64,000 bases of DNA from Candidatus Magasanikiibacteriota bacterium (GTDB lineage: Bacteria > Patescibacteriota > Patescibacteriia > Magasanikbacterales > UBA922): the NCBI GenBank assembly GCA_003518365.1, contig DOYU01000019.1, positions 15,846-79,845 on the forward strand, written 5' to 3'. Below, piece by piece: positions 49,584 to 57,391 of the stretch; the stretch's first letter is position 1, and every line of letters begins with the position of its first letter. Made by a program: the position numbers and the translations under genes. The notes under the pieces are model-generated. The model searched no databases. It was not told where the DNA came from and worked only from the letters and a program-made list of their open reading frames with translations.

Positions 49584-49898
49584 TTATGCAATTTTGTCGA
49601 TAGTGACAGTCGTAAATGGTTGTCGGTGTCCGTTTGTTCGTTTGTAACGAACTTTTGGTTTATATTTGACAACACGAATCTTCTTATCACGTCCTTGATC
49701 CTTTACCGTAGCGGTGACAGTCTTTCCCGCGAGAAATGGTGTCCCAATCTCTACGTCTTGTCCGTCTGCCTTCGCGGTCATGAGGATCTGATCAAATGTA
49801 ACGGTAGCATCTACCTCAGCGTCAAGCTTTTCCACTTTGATGGTCTGGCCTTCTTCGACGAGGTATTGCTTGCCACCTGTGAAAACTACTGCAAACAT
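49584..49898 (-). CDS. rplU: 50S ribosomal protein L21
   Basis: 104 residues: MFAVVFTGGKQYLVEEGQTI, then VEKLDAEVDATVTFDQILM and the RNA-binding tail KYKPKVRYKRTNGHRQPFT. Standard L21 size. The usual partner rpmA (L27) does not follow; the structured RNA gene does. It has its own promoter at 49952-49980. Confidence 0.96.
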   Translation of the reverse strand: MFAVVFTGGKQYLVEEGQTIKVEKLDAEVDATVTFDQILMTAKADGQDVEIGTPFLAGKTVTATVKDQGRDKKIRVVKYKPKVRYKRTNGHRQPFTTVTIDKIA

Positions 49899-49951
49899 AC
49901 GTTTTTGTAAAATTATAAGTGTCTCGTCGTACCAGGACTAAGACGACCAAT

Positions 49952-49980
49952 ACTATACCTCATGAAGCAACATATGTCAA
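49952..49980 (-). promoter_or_regulatory. rplU promoter and leader hairpin
   Basis: TTGACA (49980-49975), 17 bases, TATAGT (49957-49952) on the minus strand. The approximately 50-nt leader can fold a gtcgtc...gacgag hairpin (49921-49948), which may be an autoregulatory L21 leader. Confidence 0.75.
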
Positions 49981-49986
49981 GTGAGG

Positions 49987-50457
49987 TTATGGGAGCGTGA
50001 GAAAATCCCCAATCTGTAATCCATGCTCCATAGCCCAGCCAGCAGAGAGCTCCAAAACCATGGTAGCTTCTGCACGTGGTCGATAGAAGGTAAGATCGTA
50101 TTCATCTACGCCAGGCTCTAGAGGCACGGCTGGTGCGATATCAACAACCTTCCCGTCTGAAAGCCAAATAATATCTATAGGAAACAGCATGTCACGCATG
50201 ACAATACCATGACGTTCAGAAAAATCAAATATGAACAACATACCATCTTTTCCACCAAGATCTTCTCGCCCACCAAGCCCCACATACATATCATTAATAG
50301 TGTCCGCGACATACACATCTAAATGCTGATCATTGAGCACAATGATTCTTGTACCAGGCAATCGCGTATTCCAATACAATAAAAAAAGAAAACACAAAAA
50401 AAAGGCAGCAAGAACAAACATTGATTTTTTTCCAAACGCTAGGTGTGTTTTTTCCAT
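49987..50457 (-). CDS. DUF192 protein with N-terminal membrane anchor
   Basis: 156 residues. A single hydrophobic segment (SMFVLAAFFLCFLFLLYW, about residues 12-30) precedes a DUF192 domain marked by ADTINDMYVGLGGREDLGG, MLFIFDFSERHGIVMRDMLF and PIDIIWL. The function of the family is not known. It overlaps the WecA-like gene by 19 bases, so both are translated from one transcript. The domain should face outside the cytoplasm. Confidence 0.85.
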   Translation of the reverse strand: MEKTHLAFGKKSMFVLAAFFLCFLFLLYWNTRLPGTRIIVLNDQHLDVYVADTINDMYVGLGGREDLGGKDGMLFIFDFSERHGIVMRDMLFPIDIIWLSDGKVVDIAPAVPLEPGVDEYDLTFYRPRAEATMVLELSAGWAMEHGLQIGDFLTLP

Positions 50458-51479
50458 AGGTGTTTCTTTTTATCATCACTCTGGAGCCAAATAGCCATAA
50501 GCAGCATAAGGACAAACAAAAATGCAAATGCGATCACTTTTTGGCTGCTTTGTAAGAACAATGTCGTCACTCCAAAAGAAAAAGAAATAGCATACAATAA
50601 CAGCACTGCTTGCTTTTGTGTCATTCCTGAATGAAGCAGTTTGAAATGCAAATGCTCACTGTCGCCAACATAAATAGGTTTCTTTTTTATCCATCGTGTG
50701 AGAATGACACGAATCACATCAAGCAACGGGATACCCATTACCAGAAGCGTAGTCATAATTTTCCCGCCTGAAATAATACCAAGCACACCGAGCATAAATC
50801 CAGTAAACAGACTGCCCCCTTCTCCGAGAAATATCTTTGCAGGATGCCAATTCCAAAGTAAGAATCCAAGACACGCGCCGGCAAACATAATTGCCAAAGT
50901 AGCAACTTCTGGTTGAAACCATTGTTCTTGGCGAGACAAAAAGAAAATCATGAATGCCCCAATAGAGACCATACCACTCACAAGTCCATCAAGACCATCA
51001 AGAAATTTTGTAGTAAACATCAGGCCAAACAGCCAAAGAAACACTAATGCACCAGACGTGATGCTCGTAAGCACAAACGTCCCACCAAGTGGATTTGTAA
51101 TTTCGTGTGGTCCAATACCGACAAAGGCAACCATACCGGCAGCAAGAAGAGGAAAGAGAATTTGCTTTCTTGCTTTCAAATTTTTTGCATCATCCCACAG
51201 ACCACCGATCATCAATATGCCACCCGCGATACAAATCAAGACAAGGGTACGCAGTGGCACACTGTTCCCAATATCTCCGAGAAAAAAAGAAGCAAACGCA
51301 ACGGAAAAAAATGATATAAAAATAGCCAGCCCGCCGCCGAGTGGAATCTTTTTTTTGTGAATTTTTCTTGCTTGCTCTTTTGGGCTATCAACTATCTTAT
51401 AGTGCCGCATGATCGCTCGGACCAGCGCCGTTGCCACAAAAGAAAGAAAAAGCGTGATGAAAAAATATACCAGTATCAT
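50439..51479 (-). CDS. WecA/TagO-like polyprenyl-phosphate sugar-1-phosphate transferase
   Basis: 346 residues, ten to eleven membrane helices. Motifs are KKIPLGGGLAIFIS, GGLWDDAKNLKARKQ, FLDGLDGLVSGM, FLGEGGSLFTGF (the GDxGS motif with E for D) and GDSEHLHFKLL. It transfers a HexNAc-1-phosphate to undecaprenyl phosphate and would start the envelope glycan built by the two transferase blocks. Overlaps DUF192 by 19 bases. Confidence 0.88.
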   Translation of the reverse strand: MILVYFFITLFLSFVATALVRAIMRHYKIVDSPKEQARKIHKKKIPLGGGLAIFISFFSVAFASFFLGDIGNSVPLRTLVLICIAGGILMIGGLWDDAKNLKARKQILFPLLAAGMVAFVGIGPHEITNPLGGTFVLTSITSGALVFLWLFGLMFTTKFLDGLDGLVSGMVSIGAFMIFFLSRQEQWFQPEVATLAIMFAGACLGFLLWNWHPAKIFLGEGGSLFTGFMLGVLGIISGGKIMTTLLVMGIPLLDVIRVILTRWIKKKPIYVGDSEHLHFKLLHSGMTQKQAVLLLYAISFSFGVTTLFLQSSQKVIAFAFLFVLMLLMAIWLQSDDKKKHLWKKHT

Positions 51480-51491
51480 ATATAAATTGAC

Positions 51492-54221
51492 TTACGCAGA
51501 TTCCACGCGAATCATTGCACCTTCTCCGAGAATAAGCCTATCTCGACGATGTAATGTGTTTGACAAAATCAACTCAGCGAGCTGATTTTCCACCTTGTCC
51601 TGGATCGCACGCCGCATCGGACGCGCCCCAAACTCAGGATCATATCCAATTTCAGCAAGGGCCTCAAGCGCTGCTTCTTCGACGATAAATGACATTCCCT
51701 TTGCTTCAATATCTTTTTTTACTCGCCCGAGCATAAGCCCTGCAATCTGTTTTGTCTCGTCACGAGTCAATGATCGAAACAGGACAATACCATCAAATCG
51801 ATTGAGAAATTCTGGACGGTAATACTGCTTGAGCTCGCCATGAATCAATGTTTGACGGATATCTTCGAGAGGTACCCCTGCAACGATTTGTTGCTGGACA
51901 AAGGCCGTACCGGCATTAGAGGTTGCGATGATAATAGTATTGGTAAAATCAATCACACGTCCGACACTATCAGTCAGACGTCCATCATCAAATACTTGCA
52001 AAAATAAATTCAATACATCAGGATCTGCTTTTTCCATTTCATCAAGAAGCAAAAGAGAAAAAGGATTTTGGCGAACAGCTTCGGTAAGAATACCTGTCCC
52101 CTGTTGTCCTGGCTGCCCGATAAGACGATAGATACCACTTTTGTCTTGATATTCACTCATGTCAATACGTATCATCCTATCTTCCCCACCAAAATAGGTA
52201 CGCGCAATCGTCTTTGCGAGCTCTGTTTTTCCGACACCAGTAGGGCCAAGGAAAAGAAAATTAGCAATCGGCCGTTTTTGAGACCGTACTTCAGCGCGTG
52301 CGCGACGAAGTGCATTGGCAACAAGCGACACAGCTTCGTCTTGTCCGATCACCTGCTTGTGCATGTCTTCTTCGAGCTTCATAAGTTTTGTCGATTCATC
52401 ATCAGTAATGCTTGTCGTAGGAATCCCTGTTTTTTGCGCAACTATAGATGCCACGTCTTCTCCTGCGACTAACGTATTGATGCCCTTCGTCGTATGCACA
52501 AAACTTGCGCTTTCAGTCATGATAGCAAGTGCACTTTCAGGAAGATTTTGATCATGTAAAAATTTCTTGGACAACACCACCGCCTGCTCCAGTGCATCGT
52601 AGCTAAAAAATACCTGCTGCTTGTATTCCACCATCCCTACTTTTGACTCCAAGACTTGAATTGCTTGGTCTGTCGACATCTCATCCACATCAACACGAGC
52701 AAGCACCTGACCAAGCGCAGAATTGACGATGAATTGATTGTATCCTGTAACGGTCGTCGTTGAGAGGGTGAGGAATTGTCCTGCACCAAGAAATTCTGCT
52801 AACGTTTCACTGACATCAAGTCCCTGGACTGCTCCTTGCCCCCCAGAGCCAACAAGGTCATCAATACCATCTATCAAAAAAATAATATTTCCTGCGCGGG
52901 CGACTTCATTCATGATATTGATGAGTCGTTCTTGCGCTCCGGTGAGCGTTGTTCCTGCAAGGAGCGCAGACGTAGACAGCTGCACAAGCCGTTTATCACG
53001 GATACGAGCAGGGACGTTTTCTTCTACCATGCGGGCAGCAATACCTGCAATAATACTCATTTTGCCAACACCTCGGTCTCCCACCAGGACAACACTTTGT
53101 CGCCCGCCCTCGATAATACGAAAAATTTCATCAATTTCTTTTTCTCTGGCAACACAGGCCTCGAGCCTCCCAAACTTAGCAGCCAGTGTCAGATCCTGGC
53201 TAAAGCTATTGAGAAATGGTGTTGCCACAGCGGTCATGGCTTTATCAAGGCCATATTTGCTACGACGAGAAGCTGCTTTTTGAAATGCACGGTGTTGTTT
53301 TTGTAGTCGTTCTCGAATACGCAACCATTCGATAACATTACGCAGCTTACTTTCATCAACATGAAGATCATACAACAATTCTTGAATAGCAACAGACTGT
53401 CTGACAAGCGCCGAGAGTAACTCTGTCACATGGAGATACTCCTGCTTTGCCTCATAGGCATATTCATATGCCTGAAATATGATTTGCTGAACATCATCGG
53501 AAAGTGGCACGGCCTGTGCTTTCCTGTGTGCATTTTTTTGAAAATTGCCTGCAATCTTTGCCTGAATTTTTTTTGGTGGCAACCCGAGCCGGACAAAAAC
53601 ACTCGCGACACTATCCGATCCGAGCAGTGCATAAAATACATGCCAAGCACTCACTGATTCTGCTCCATATCGATGCGCGAGCAAGACAGCGTTTTCTATC
53701 ACACGCAAAGCATCGGGTGTTGCAACGCGAGCAATATCTTTTCGTTTTTTTCTTTTATACGTAGCGAGTGCTTGCTCCCAGCTATCCGCGGTACCAACCA
53801 TGCCTTCTTTGTTTTGGAGCACGGTGTCATCATACTGTTCTACAACATGTATTTCTTTTTTTCGGGCAATATTGCGATACAAAAGAAAACACCAGGATGT
53901 CAATGAAAACCACACCAGGAGTGTAAGCAATGCAGGACTCCCCCACCAAAATTCAAAGGTCAAAAGATCAGCCATCCGCTCTTGATCATATATCTCCCAT
54001 ACAAAAAAACTCATGAGACCTACGCCAAAAAAAACACTGCCAAGTAATTCAAACCGCTCCAGCCAAATACGAACGCGACGGAAAGCAATATCACCACGCG
54101 TGAGCGACATGCCCCAAAAAAGCAGTGTATTACGCAAAACGACACCTACGCTCATACGACGATGTGTATCTTGACCACGATATGGCAGCAATGGCAATGG
54201 TGTCTGTGATTGAAATTCCAT
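51492..54221 (-). CDS. Membrane-anchored ClpA/ClpC-like AAA+ ATPase with degenerate first ATPase site
   Basis: 909 residues. Two membrane helices at about 59-77 and 93-115 come first, then a Clp N-domain (170-300), then two AAA+ modules. In module 1 the Walker A is GDRGVGKMS (381-389; M where T or S is expected) and the Walker B is IIFLIDGIDDL (G instead of the catalytic E). Module 2 is intact: GPTGVGKT (659-666), LLLLDE (723-728), arginine-finger region RPEFLNRFD. The IGF/VGF loop for ClpP docking is not seen in module 2. It follows a small membrane protein by six bases and may form a membrane-tethered unfoldase. Confidence 0.85.
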   Translation of the reverse strand: MEFQSQTPLPLLPYRGQDTHRRMSVGVVLRNTLLFWGMSLTRGDIAFRRVRIWLERFELLGSVFFGVGLMSFFVWEIYDQERMADLLTFEFWWGSPALLTLLVWFSLTSWCFLLYRNIARKKEIHVVEQYDDTVLQNKEGMVGTADSWEQALATYKRKKRKDIARVATPDALRVIENAVLLAHRYGAESVSAWHVFYALLGSDSVASVFVRLGLPPKKIQAKIAGNFQKNAHRKAQAVPLSDDVQQIIFQAYEYAYEAKQEYLHVTELLSALVRQSVAIQELLYDLHVDESKLRNVIEWLRIRERLQKQHRAFQKAASRRSKYGLDKAMTAVATPFLNSFSQDLTLAAKFGRLEACVAREKEIDEIFRIIEGGRQSVVLVGDRGVGKMSIIAGIAARMVEENVPARIRDKRLVQLSTSALLAGTTLTGAQERLINIMNEVARAGNIIFLIDGIDDLVGSGGQGAVQGLDVSETLAEFLGAGQFLTLSTTTVTGYNQFIVNSALGQVLARVDVDEMSTDQAIQVLESKVGMVEYKQQVFFSYDALEQAVVLSKKFLHDQNLPESALAIMTESASFVHTTKGINTLVAGEDVASIVAQKTGIPTTSITDDESTKLMKLEEDMHKQVIGQDEAVSLVANALRRARAEVRSQKRPIANFLFLGPTGVGKTELAKTIARTYFGGEDRMIRIDMSEYQDKSGIYRLIGQPGQQGTGILTEAVRQNPFSLLLLDEMEKADPDVLNLFLQVFDDGRLTDSVGRVIDFTNTIIIATSNAGTAFVQQQIVAGVPLEDIRQTLIHGELKQYYRPEFLNRFDGIVLFRSLTRDETKQIAGLMLGRVKKDIEAKGMSFIVEEAALEALAEIGYDPEFGARPMRRAIQDKVENQLAELILSNTLHRRDRLILGEGAMIRVESA

Positions 54222-54227
54222 ACAATG

Positions 54228-54587
54228 TTATTGCGTCAAAAATACGTGCACGATCATAAAGACGATCCCAATCGGGAGAACAAGCCACAGAACGAGCAAT
54301 ACGACAAGCATACTTAGAGAAAAAACCAATGCAAAAAATCTCCCAATAATATTGACAACACGCATAAAAAAACTCATCAACCTTCCCTGGATATCTGTCT
54401 GCCCGTACATGGGGGTAAACACATGACGAACCCATAATCCAGGCGCTAGCGTGGCATTGGCATCCTGCAAAAGATGATACAACCCAATAACAACACGTCG
54501 AAGGCCTCCGCTATACCACCACAGTGGAAAATAGAGAATATCCAAAAGGAATTGAAATATGATACGCTGAAAAACAAGAAAAAACAT
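54228..54587 (-). CDS. Small membrane protein paired with the Clp ATPase
   Basis: 119 residues from the ATG at 54587 (MFFLVFQRIIFQFLLDILYF). Two hydrophobic regions (about 1-25 and 80-119) flank a loop with WWYSGGLRRVVIGLYHLLQD and GLWVRHVFTPMYGQTDIQGR. The GLWVRHVFxPMYGQxDxxGR string is distinctive; I do not recognise a named family. It is six bases ahead of the membrane-anchored Clp, so the two may form a complex. Confidence 0.7.
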   Translation of the reverse strand: MFFLVFQRIIFQFLLDILYFPLWWYSGGLRRVVIGLYHLLQDANATLAPGLWVRHVFTPMYGQTDIQGRLMSFFMRVVNIIGRFFALVFSLSMLVVLLVLWLVLPIGIVFMIVHVFLTQ

Positions 54588-54622
54588 AAAACAAATAATG
54601 TAATGAAAGTATACCAGAAATA

Positions 54623-54650
54623 CAAAAAAACTCCCATTCGGGAGTTCAAT
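54623..54650 (-). terminator. Terminator of the mraZ-rsmH-ftsL unit
   Basis: aactccc/gggagtt with a short loop and a run of seven T on the minus strand, after the FtsL-like gene. Confidence 0.85.
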
Positions 54651-54667
54651 ACATGTGCACTGCACTA

Positions 54668-55015
54668 TTAATTTGCTCGTGCCACGGCCGTACCAACAGG
54701 TATCAGATACTGCATATCTGAGGCAGCAACAAGATCTGTACTCTCAAGACGTGCTTCGAGTGAATGCATCGATCGATATGAAGCAATCTGCACATCAAGC
54801 CGTTGGTTTTCTCGCTCAAGCTCTTGAATTTCTACTTCTAAGTCACTAATGACAAAGCCTTGCGTTGAAACGGTATTGACTTTGAAGAGATACAGTACAC
54901 CAAAGAGTACAATGGCACCCAAGAGCATGGTACGAAATGTCGTGCTCACAAGCCACCGTTGCACAGCGAGTTTTTTTTCTCTAAGAGTTGGTTTTTTCTT
55001 CATGTAGGCGTTCAT
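54668..55015 (-). CDS. FtsL-like cell division protein
   Basis: 115 residues: a basic N-terminus (MNAYMKKKPTLREKK), one membrane helix (TMLLGAIVLFGVLYLF), then a leucine-zipper-like coiled coil (ISDLEVEIQELERENQRL) outside. That topology, and its place ten bases after rsmH, are those of FtsL or the FtsB/DivIC type. The penicillin-binding protein FtsI that usually follows is not in the window. Confidence 0.7.
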   Translation of the reverse strand: MNAYMKKKPTLREKKLAVQRWLVSTTFRTMLLGAIVLFGVLYLFKVNTVSTQGFVISDLEVEIQELERENQRLDVQIASYRSMHSLEARLESTDLVAASDMQYLIPVGTAVARAN

Positions 55016-55024
55016 AGTGACAGG

Positions 55025-55930
55025 CTATGTAATTTTTTCTACGACACGTAATTTAGCAGATCGTGCGCGCGTATTTTCTTTTGCTTCACTTTCTGAAGCG
55101 ACAATGGGCTTTTTTGTAATAATCTGAATCGTTTTGTTCTGTTCTGATTTAAAATAATGCTTCACAATTCTATCTTCACCTGAATGAAATGTTATAACGG
55201 CCAGTCGTCCACCTTTTTCCAACACATCTATTGCTTGCGGCAACGCTCGTTCTATCACACCAAATTCATCGTTGACTGCAATTCTGAGTGCTTGGAATAC
55301 CTTGGTCGCAGGGTGTAATCCCCCAACCCACGGGACTTCCTTGTCCGTCTTCAACTTCTTTCGGTAGACGTCTAGGACAATATTGACCAGATCACTTGTG
55401 TTGTTGATACTTTGTTCATATGCTTTTATAGCGTGTGCTATTTCTTTTGATAATCGTTCTTCTCCGTATGTTCGAAAGATATGTTCGAGTTTTTCTTCTG
55501 TATTATCCTGAAGCAACTCTGCCGCAGTCTTCATCTCACTATTCGGTGTATAGCGCATATCGAGTGGTTCATCTGGATTCTGGAAACTAAATCCTCGCTT
55601 TCGCTCTTCAAACTGAGGACTTGACCATCCGAGATCCATGAGAATACCGTTCACCGGTGAAAACTTTTCATCGGCCACAATCTTCGCAAGATGCTCAAAA
55701 TTTTCTCTCACAAAGATCATTCGATTCGCATCATCGTACAAAAACTGTTTTGCCCGTGCCAGTGATTCTGGATCTGCGTCAATCCCGAGCACCAGACCGT
55801 TTGGAGCGGTATGCTTCAGCATCTTCGCCGTATGTCCCCCATCGCCAAGTGTGCAATCGATGACGTTGCTACCTGGTTTCAGTTGTAATGCATCGATCGT
55901 TTCATTGAGCAAGACTGGAATGTGTTTCAT
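55025..55930 (-). CDS. rsmH: 16S rRNA (cytosine1402-N4)-methyltransferase
   Basis: 301 residues from the ATG at 55930 (MKHIPVLLNETIDALQLKPG). IDCTLGDGGHTAKML is the SAM site. GILMDLGWSSPQFEERKRGFSF, PLDMRY, PWVGGLHPATKVFQALRIAVN and AVITFHSGEDRIVK are all RsmH marks. It is the second gene of the dcw start mraZ-rsmH-ftsL. Confidence 0.96.
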   Translation of the reverse strand: MKHIPVLLNETIDALQLKPGSNVIDCTLGDGGHTAKMLKHTAPNGLVLGIDADPESLARAKQFLYDDANRMIFVRENFEHLAKIVADEKFSPVNGILMDLGWSSPQFEERKRGFSFQNPDEPLDMRYTPNSEMKTAAELLQDNTEEKLEHIFRTYGEERLSKEIAHAIKAYEQSINNTSDLVNIVLDVYRKKLKTDKEVPWVGGLHPATKVFQALRIAVNDEFGVIERALPQAIDVLEKGGRLAVITFHSGEDRIVKHYFKSEQNKTIQIITKKPIVASESEAKENTRARSAKLRVVEKIT

Positions 55931-55933
55931 ATC

Positions 55934-56004
55934 AATAAACAATTAACGATTAACAACTAACTTTTTTTCTATTTTTGTTAATAGTTAGTAGTTAATTGTT
56001 TATT
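55934..56004. repeat. Intergenic inverted repeat between mraZ and rsmH
   Basis: aataaacaattaac (55934-55947) and gttaattgtttatt (55991-56004), perfect 14-bp arms, with inner words taacaactaac and gttaatagttag continuing the symmetry. Confidence 0.8.
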
Positions 56005-56006
56005 GT

Positions 56007-56438
56007 TCACACGCCTAGTTCAGACATTTGCTCAGCAATCTTGTTACTTTCTTTTTCCGACTGTTGTGTATATGTCTCCCACGCTGTCTTATCCCAGAGT
56101 TCGAGGCGGTTGTATAGACCAGCCACTACTGTTTCTTTTGAAAGACTTGCGTATGTTCTCAGATATTCCGGCAGAATGATTCGACCCTGCTTATCAACAG
56201 AGACATCCATCGCACCGGCGAGCATGAGACGTGCGAATGCACGTGCGTTTGCTTGGGAGAACGGGAGATTTGCGAGCTTGTCTGCGAGTTTCTTCCACTC
56301 ATCTTTTGTGTAGAGAAACAAACAGTTGTCGAGCCCGCGCGTCACAACAGCCCCTTTTGAAAGAGCAGTACGAAATTTCTTTGGGACAGCGAGCCGTCCC
56401 TTTTCGTCTAGATTGTGAGAATACTCACCGATAAACAT
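56007..56438 (-). CDS. mraZ: Transcriptional regulator MraZ
   Basis: 143 residues from the ATG at 56438 (MFIGEYSHNLDEKGRLAVPK). Two AbrB-like halves, each with the D-x-KGR-x-x-(V/I)-P motif: NLDEKGRLAVPKKFR and SVDKQGRIILPEYLR. MraZ binds TGGGN repeats and controls division genes. Four such repeats lie in its own upstream region at 56558-56592. No clear ribosome site before the ATG. Confidence 0.95.
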   Translation of the reverse strand: MFIGEYSHNLDEKGRLAVPKKFRTALSKGAVVTRGLDNCLFLYTKDEWKKLADKLANLPFSQANARAFARLMLAGAMDVSVDKQGRIILPEYLRTYASLSKETVVAGLYNRLELWDKTAWETYTQQSEKESNKIAEQMSELGV

Positions 56439-56557
56439 ACGTGGAAAGGAAAGTGGAGAATGATATATAGACAAGCACGTTATATATCGCTCAGAGAAAC
56501 CCATTATCCTGTAATCAGGAAAGATCTCTTCATGACTACCGAGGCAATCATGGAGTT

Positions 56558-56592
56558 CCCCACTTTTCCCCACGTATTACCATTTTAACCCA
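56558..56592 (-). promoter_or_regulatory. MraZ operator (four TGGNN repeats, 10-bp period)
   Basis: On the minus strand: TGGGT, TAAAA, TGGTA, ATACG, TGGGG, AAAAG, TGGGG; the TGG boxes are exactly ten bases apart. This is the known MraZ binding pattern (TGGGN with five-base spacers), overlapping and following the predicted transcription start. Confidence 0.8.
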
Positions 56593-56610
56593 CTTCTCTT
56601 CCCCATGCAA
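56582..56610 (-). promoter_or_regulatory. mraZ promoter
   Basis: TTGCAT (56610-56605), 17 bases, TAAAAT (56587-56582) on the minus strand. The spacer and start region contain the MraZ repeats. Confidence 0.6.
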
Positions 56611-56616
56611 CCACTG

Positions 56617-56661
56617 TTATCCACTTTTGGTGGATAAGTATTCTAAAAAATGTTATCCACA
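56617..56661. promoter_or_regulatory. Cluster of DnaA-box-like 9-mers upstream of mraZ
   Basis: TTATCCACT (56617-56625), TTATCCACC on the other strand (56629-56637) and a perfect TTATCCACA (56653-56661). The first two form an inverted repeat. This could be a DnaA regulatory site linking replication to division. Confidence 0.5.
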
Positions 56662-56668
56662 ACAAAAA

Positions 56669-56697
56669 TTGACGTTTATTCTTTAAAAAGATAGTAT
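56669..56697 (+). promoter_or_regulatory. Promoter of the 56730 orphan gene
   Basis: TTGACG (56669-56674), 17 bases, TAGTAT (56692-56697). The leader is about 26 nt with ggaggt. Confidence 0.75.
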
Positions 56698-56729
56698 TTT
56701 TTTATCGTTCTTCAACTGGTGGAGGTTTC

Positions 56730-57206
56730 ATGATGCGACATTGGTTCGAACTTGCGATGCTCGCGGTGTTGATGGCGCTCGGCTGGACGCCCTCGGCATT
56801 CGCCGAGCTCCCGACGCCGACGACCAACGACGACGCGACGACGGCGACCATCAACGCCAGCATCGGCATGGAGGTCGACGAGACCGTCACCAAGGTTCAC
56901 AGCCTCGGCCTCGCCGAGCTGCTCGTGTCGGCTGCGCCGCCGCACTTCTTGGACAACGCCGTCCTCACCGACCGCATCACCGTCGCGGTCGTGAAGGACT
57001 TCAACATCGGCCACGGCGCAGGAGGCCTGGGCTTCGCGGGCGACATGCCCAACGACGCCATCTCCCAGCTGCTCGACCCCGGTAACGCCAGGCTCAAGGA
57101 GGTGATTGACCGTATGGTCGGTCAGGAACCGAGCGTGGCCCCGACGTCGGCGACCCACGACACCGCCCCCACCAAGGAGGAGGGTATGGGGCAAACGCCC
57201 CACTAA
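56730..57206 (+). CDS. Secreted orphan protein of unknown function
   Basis: 158 residues after tggaggtttc. The N-terminus MMRHWFELAMLAVLMALGWT with a PSAFA-E cleavage site is a good Sec signal peptide (cut after about residue 25). The mature part is Ala/Thr/Asp-rich with helices such as KVHSLGLAELLVSAA and SQLLDPGNARLKEVIDRMVG. No family recognised. It is strongly GC-rich: 56761-56820 has 43 G/C of 60. It is a single gene between the dcw cluster and uvrC, with three hairpins behind it. Confidence 0.65.
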   Translation: MMRHWFELAMLAVLMALGWTPSAFAELPTPTTNDDATTATINASIGMEVDETVTKVHSLGLAELLVSAAPPHFLDNAVLTDRITVAVVKDFNIGHGAGGLGFAGDMPNDAISQLLDPGNARLKEVIDRMVGQEPSVAPTSATHDTAPTKEEGMGQTPH

Positions 57207-57207
57207 C

Positions 57208-57354
57208 GGGCGTCGGCTCATCGAGCCAACGCCCTGGCGCTAACCCGCCCAGGAGGGGGGCGACGAAACGGCAGGACCACGTGTCCTCGCTGAATCGTCG
57301 CCCCCTTCGTCTCAATTCAATAAGAAAACAAAAACCGCCCGAAGGCGATTTTTT
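57208..57354 (+). terminator. Triple-hairpin 3' region and terminator of the 56730 gene
   Basis: Hairpin 1 is gggcgtcggctcatcgagccaacgccc (57208-57234). Hairpin 2 is gggggcgacga/tcgtcgccccc (57256-57305) with an inner aggac/gtcct stem. Hairpin 3 is ccgcccgaaggcg with T-run (57333-57354), which is also T-rich on the minus strand and serves uvrC. Confidence 0.75.
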
Positions 57355-57391
57355 ATTTGTTCAAATTCGTTTGATTCGTCTGATTCGTGTT

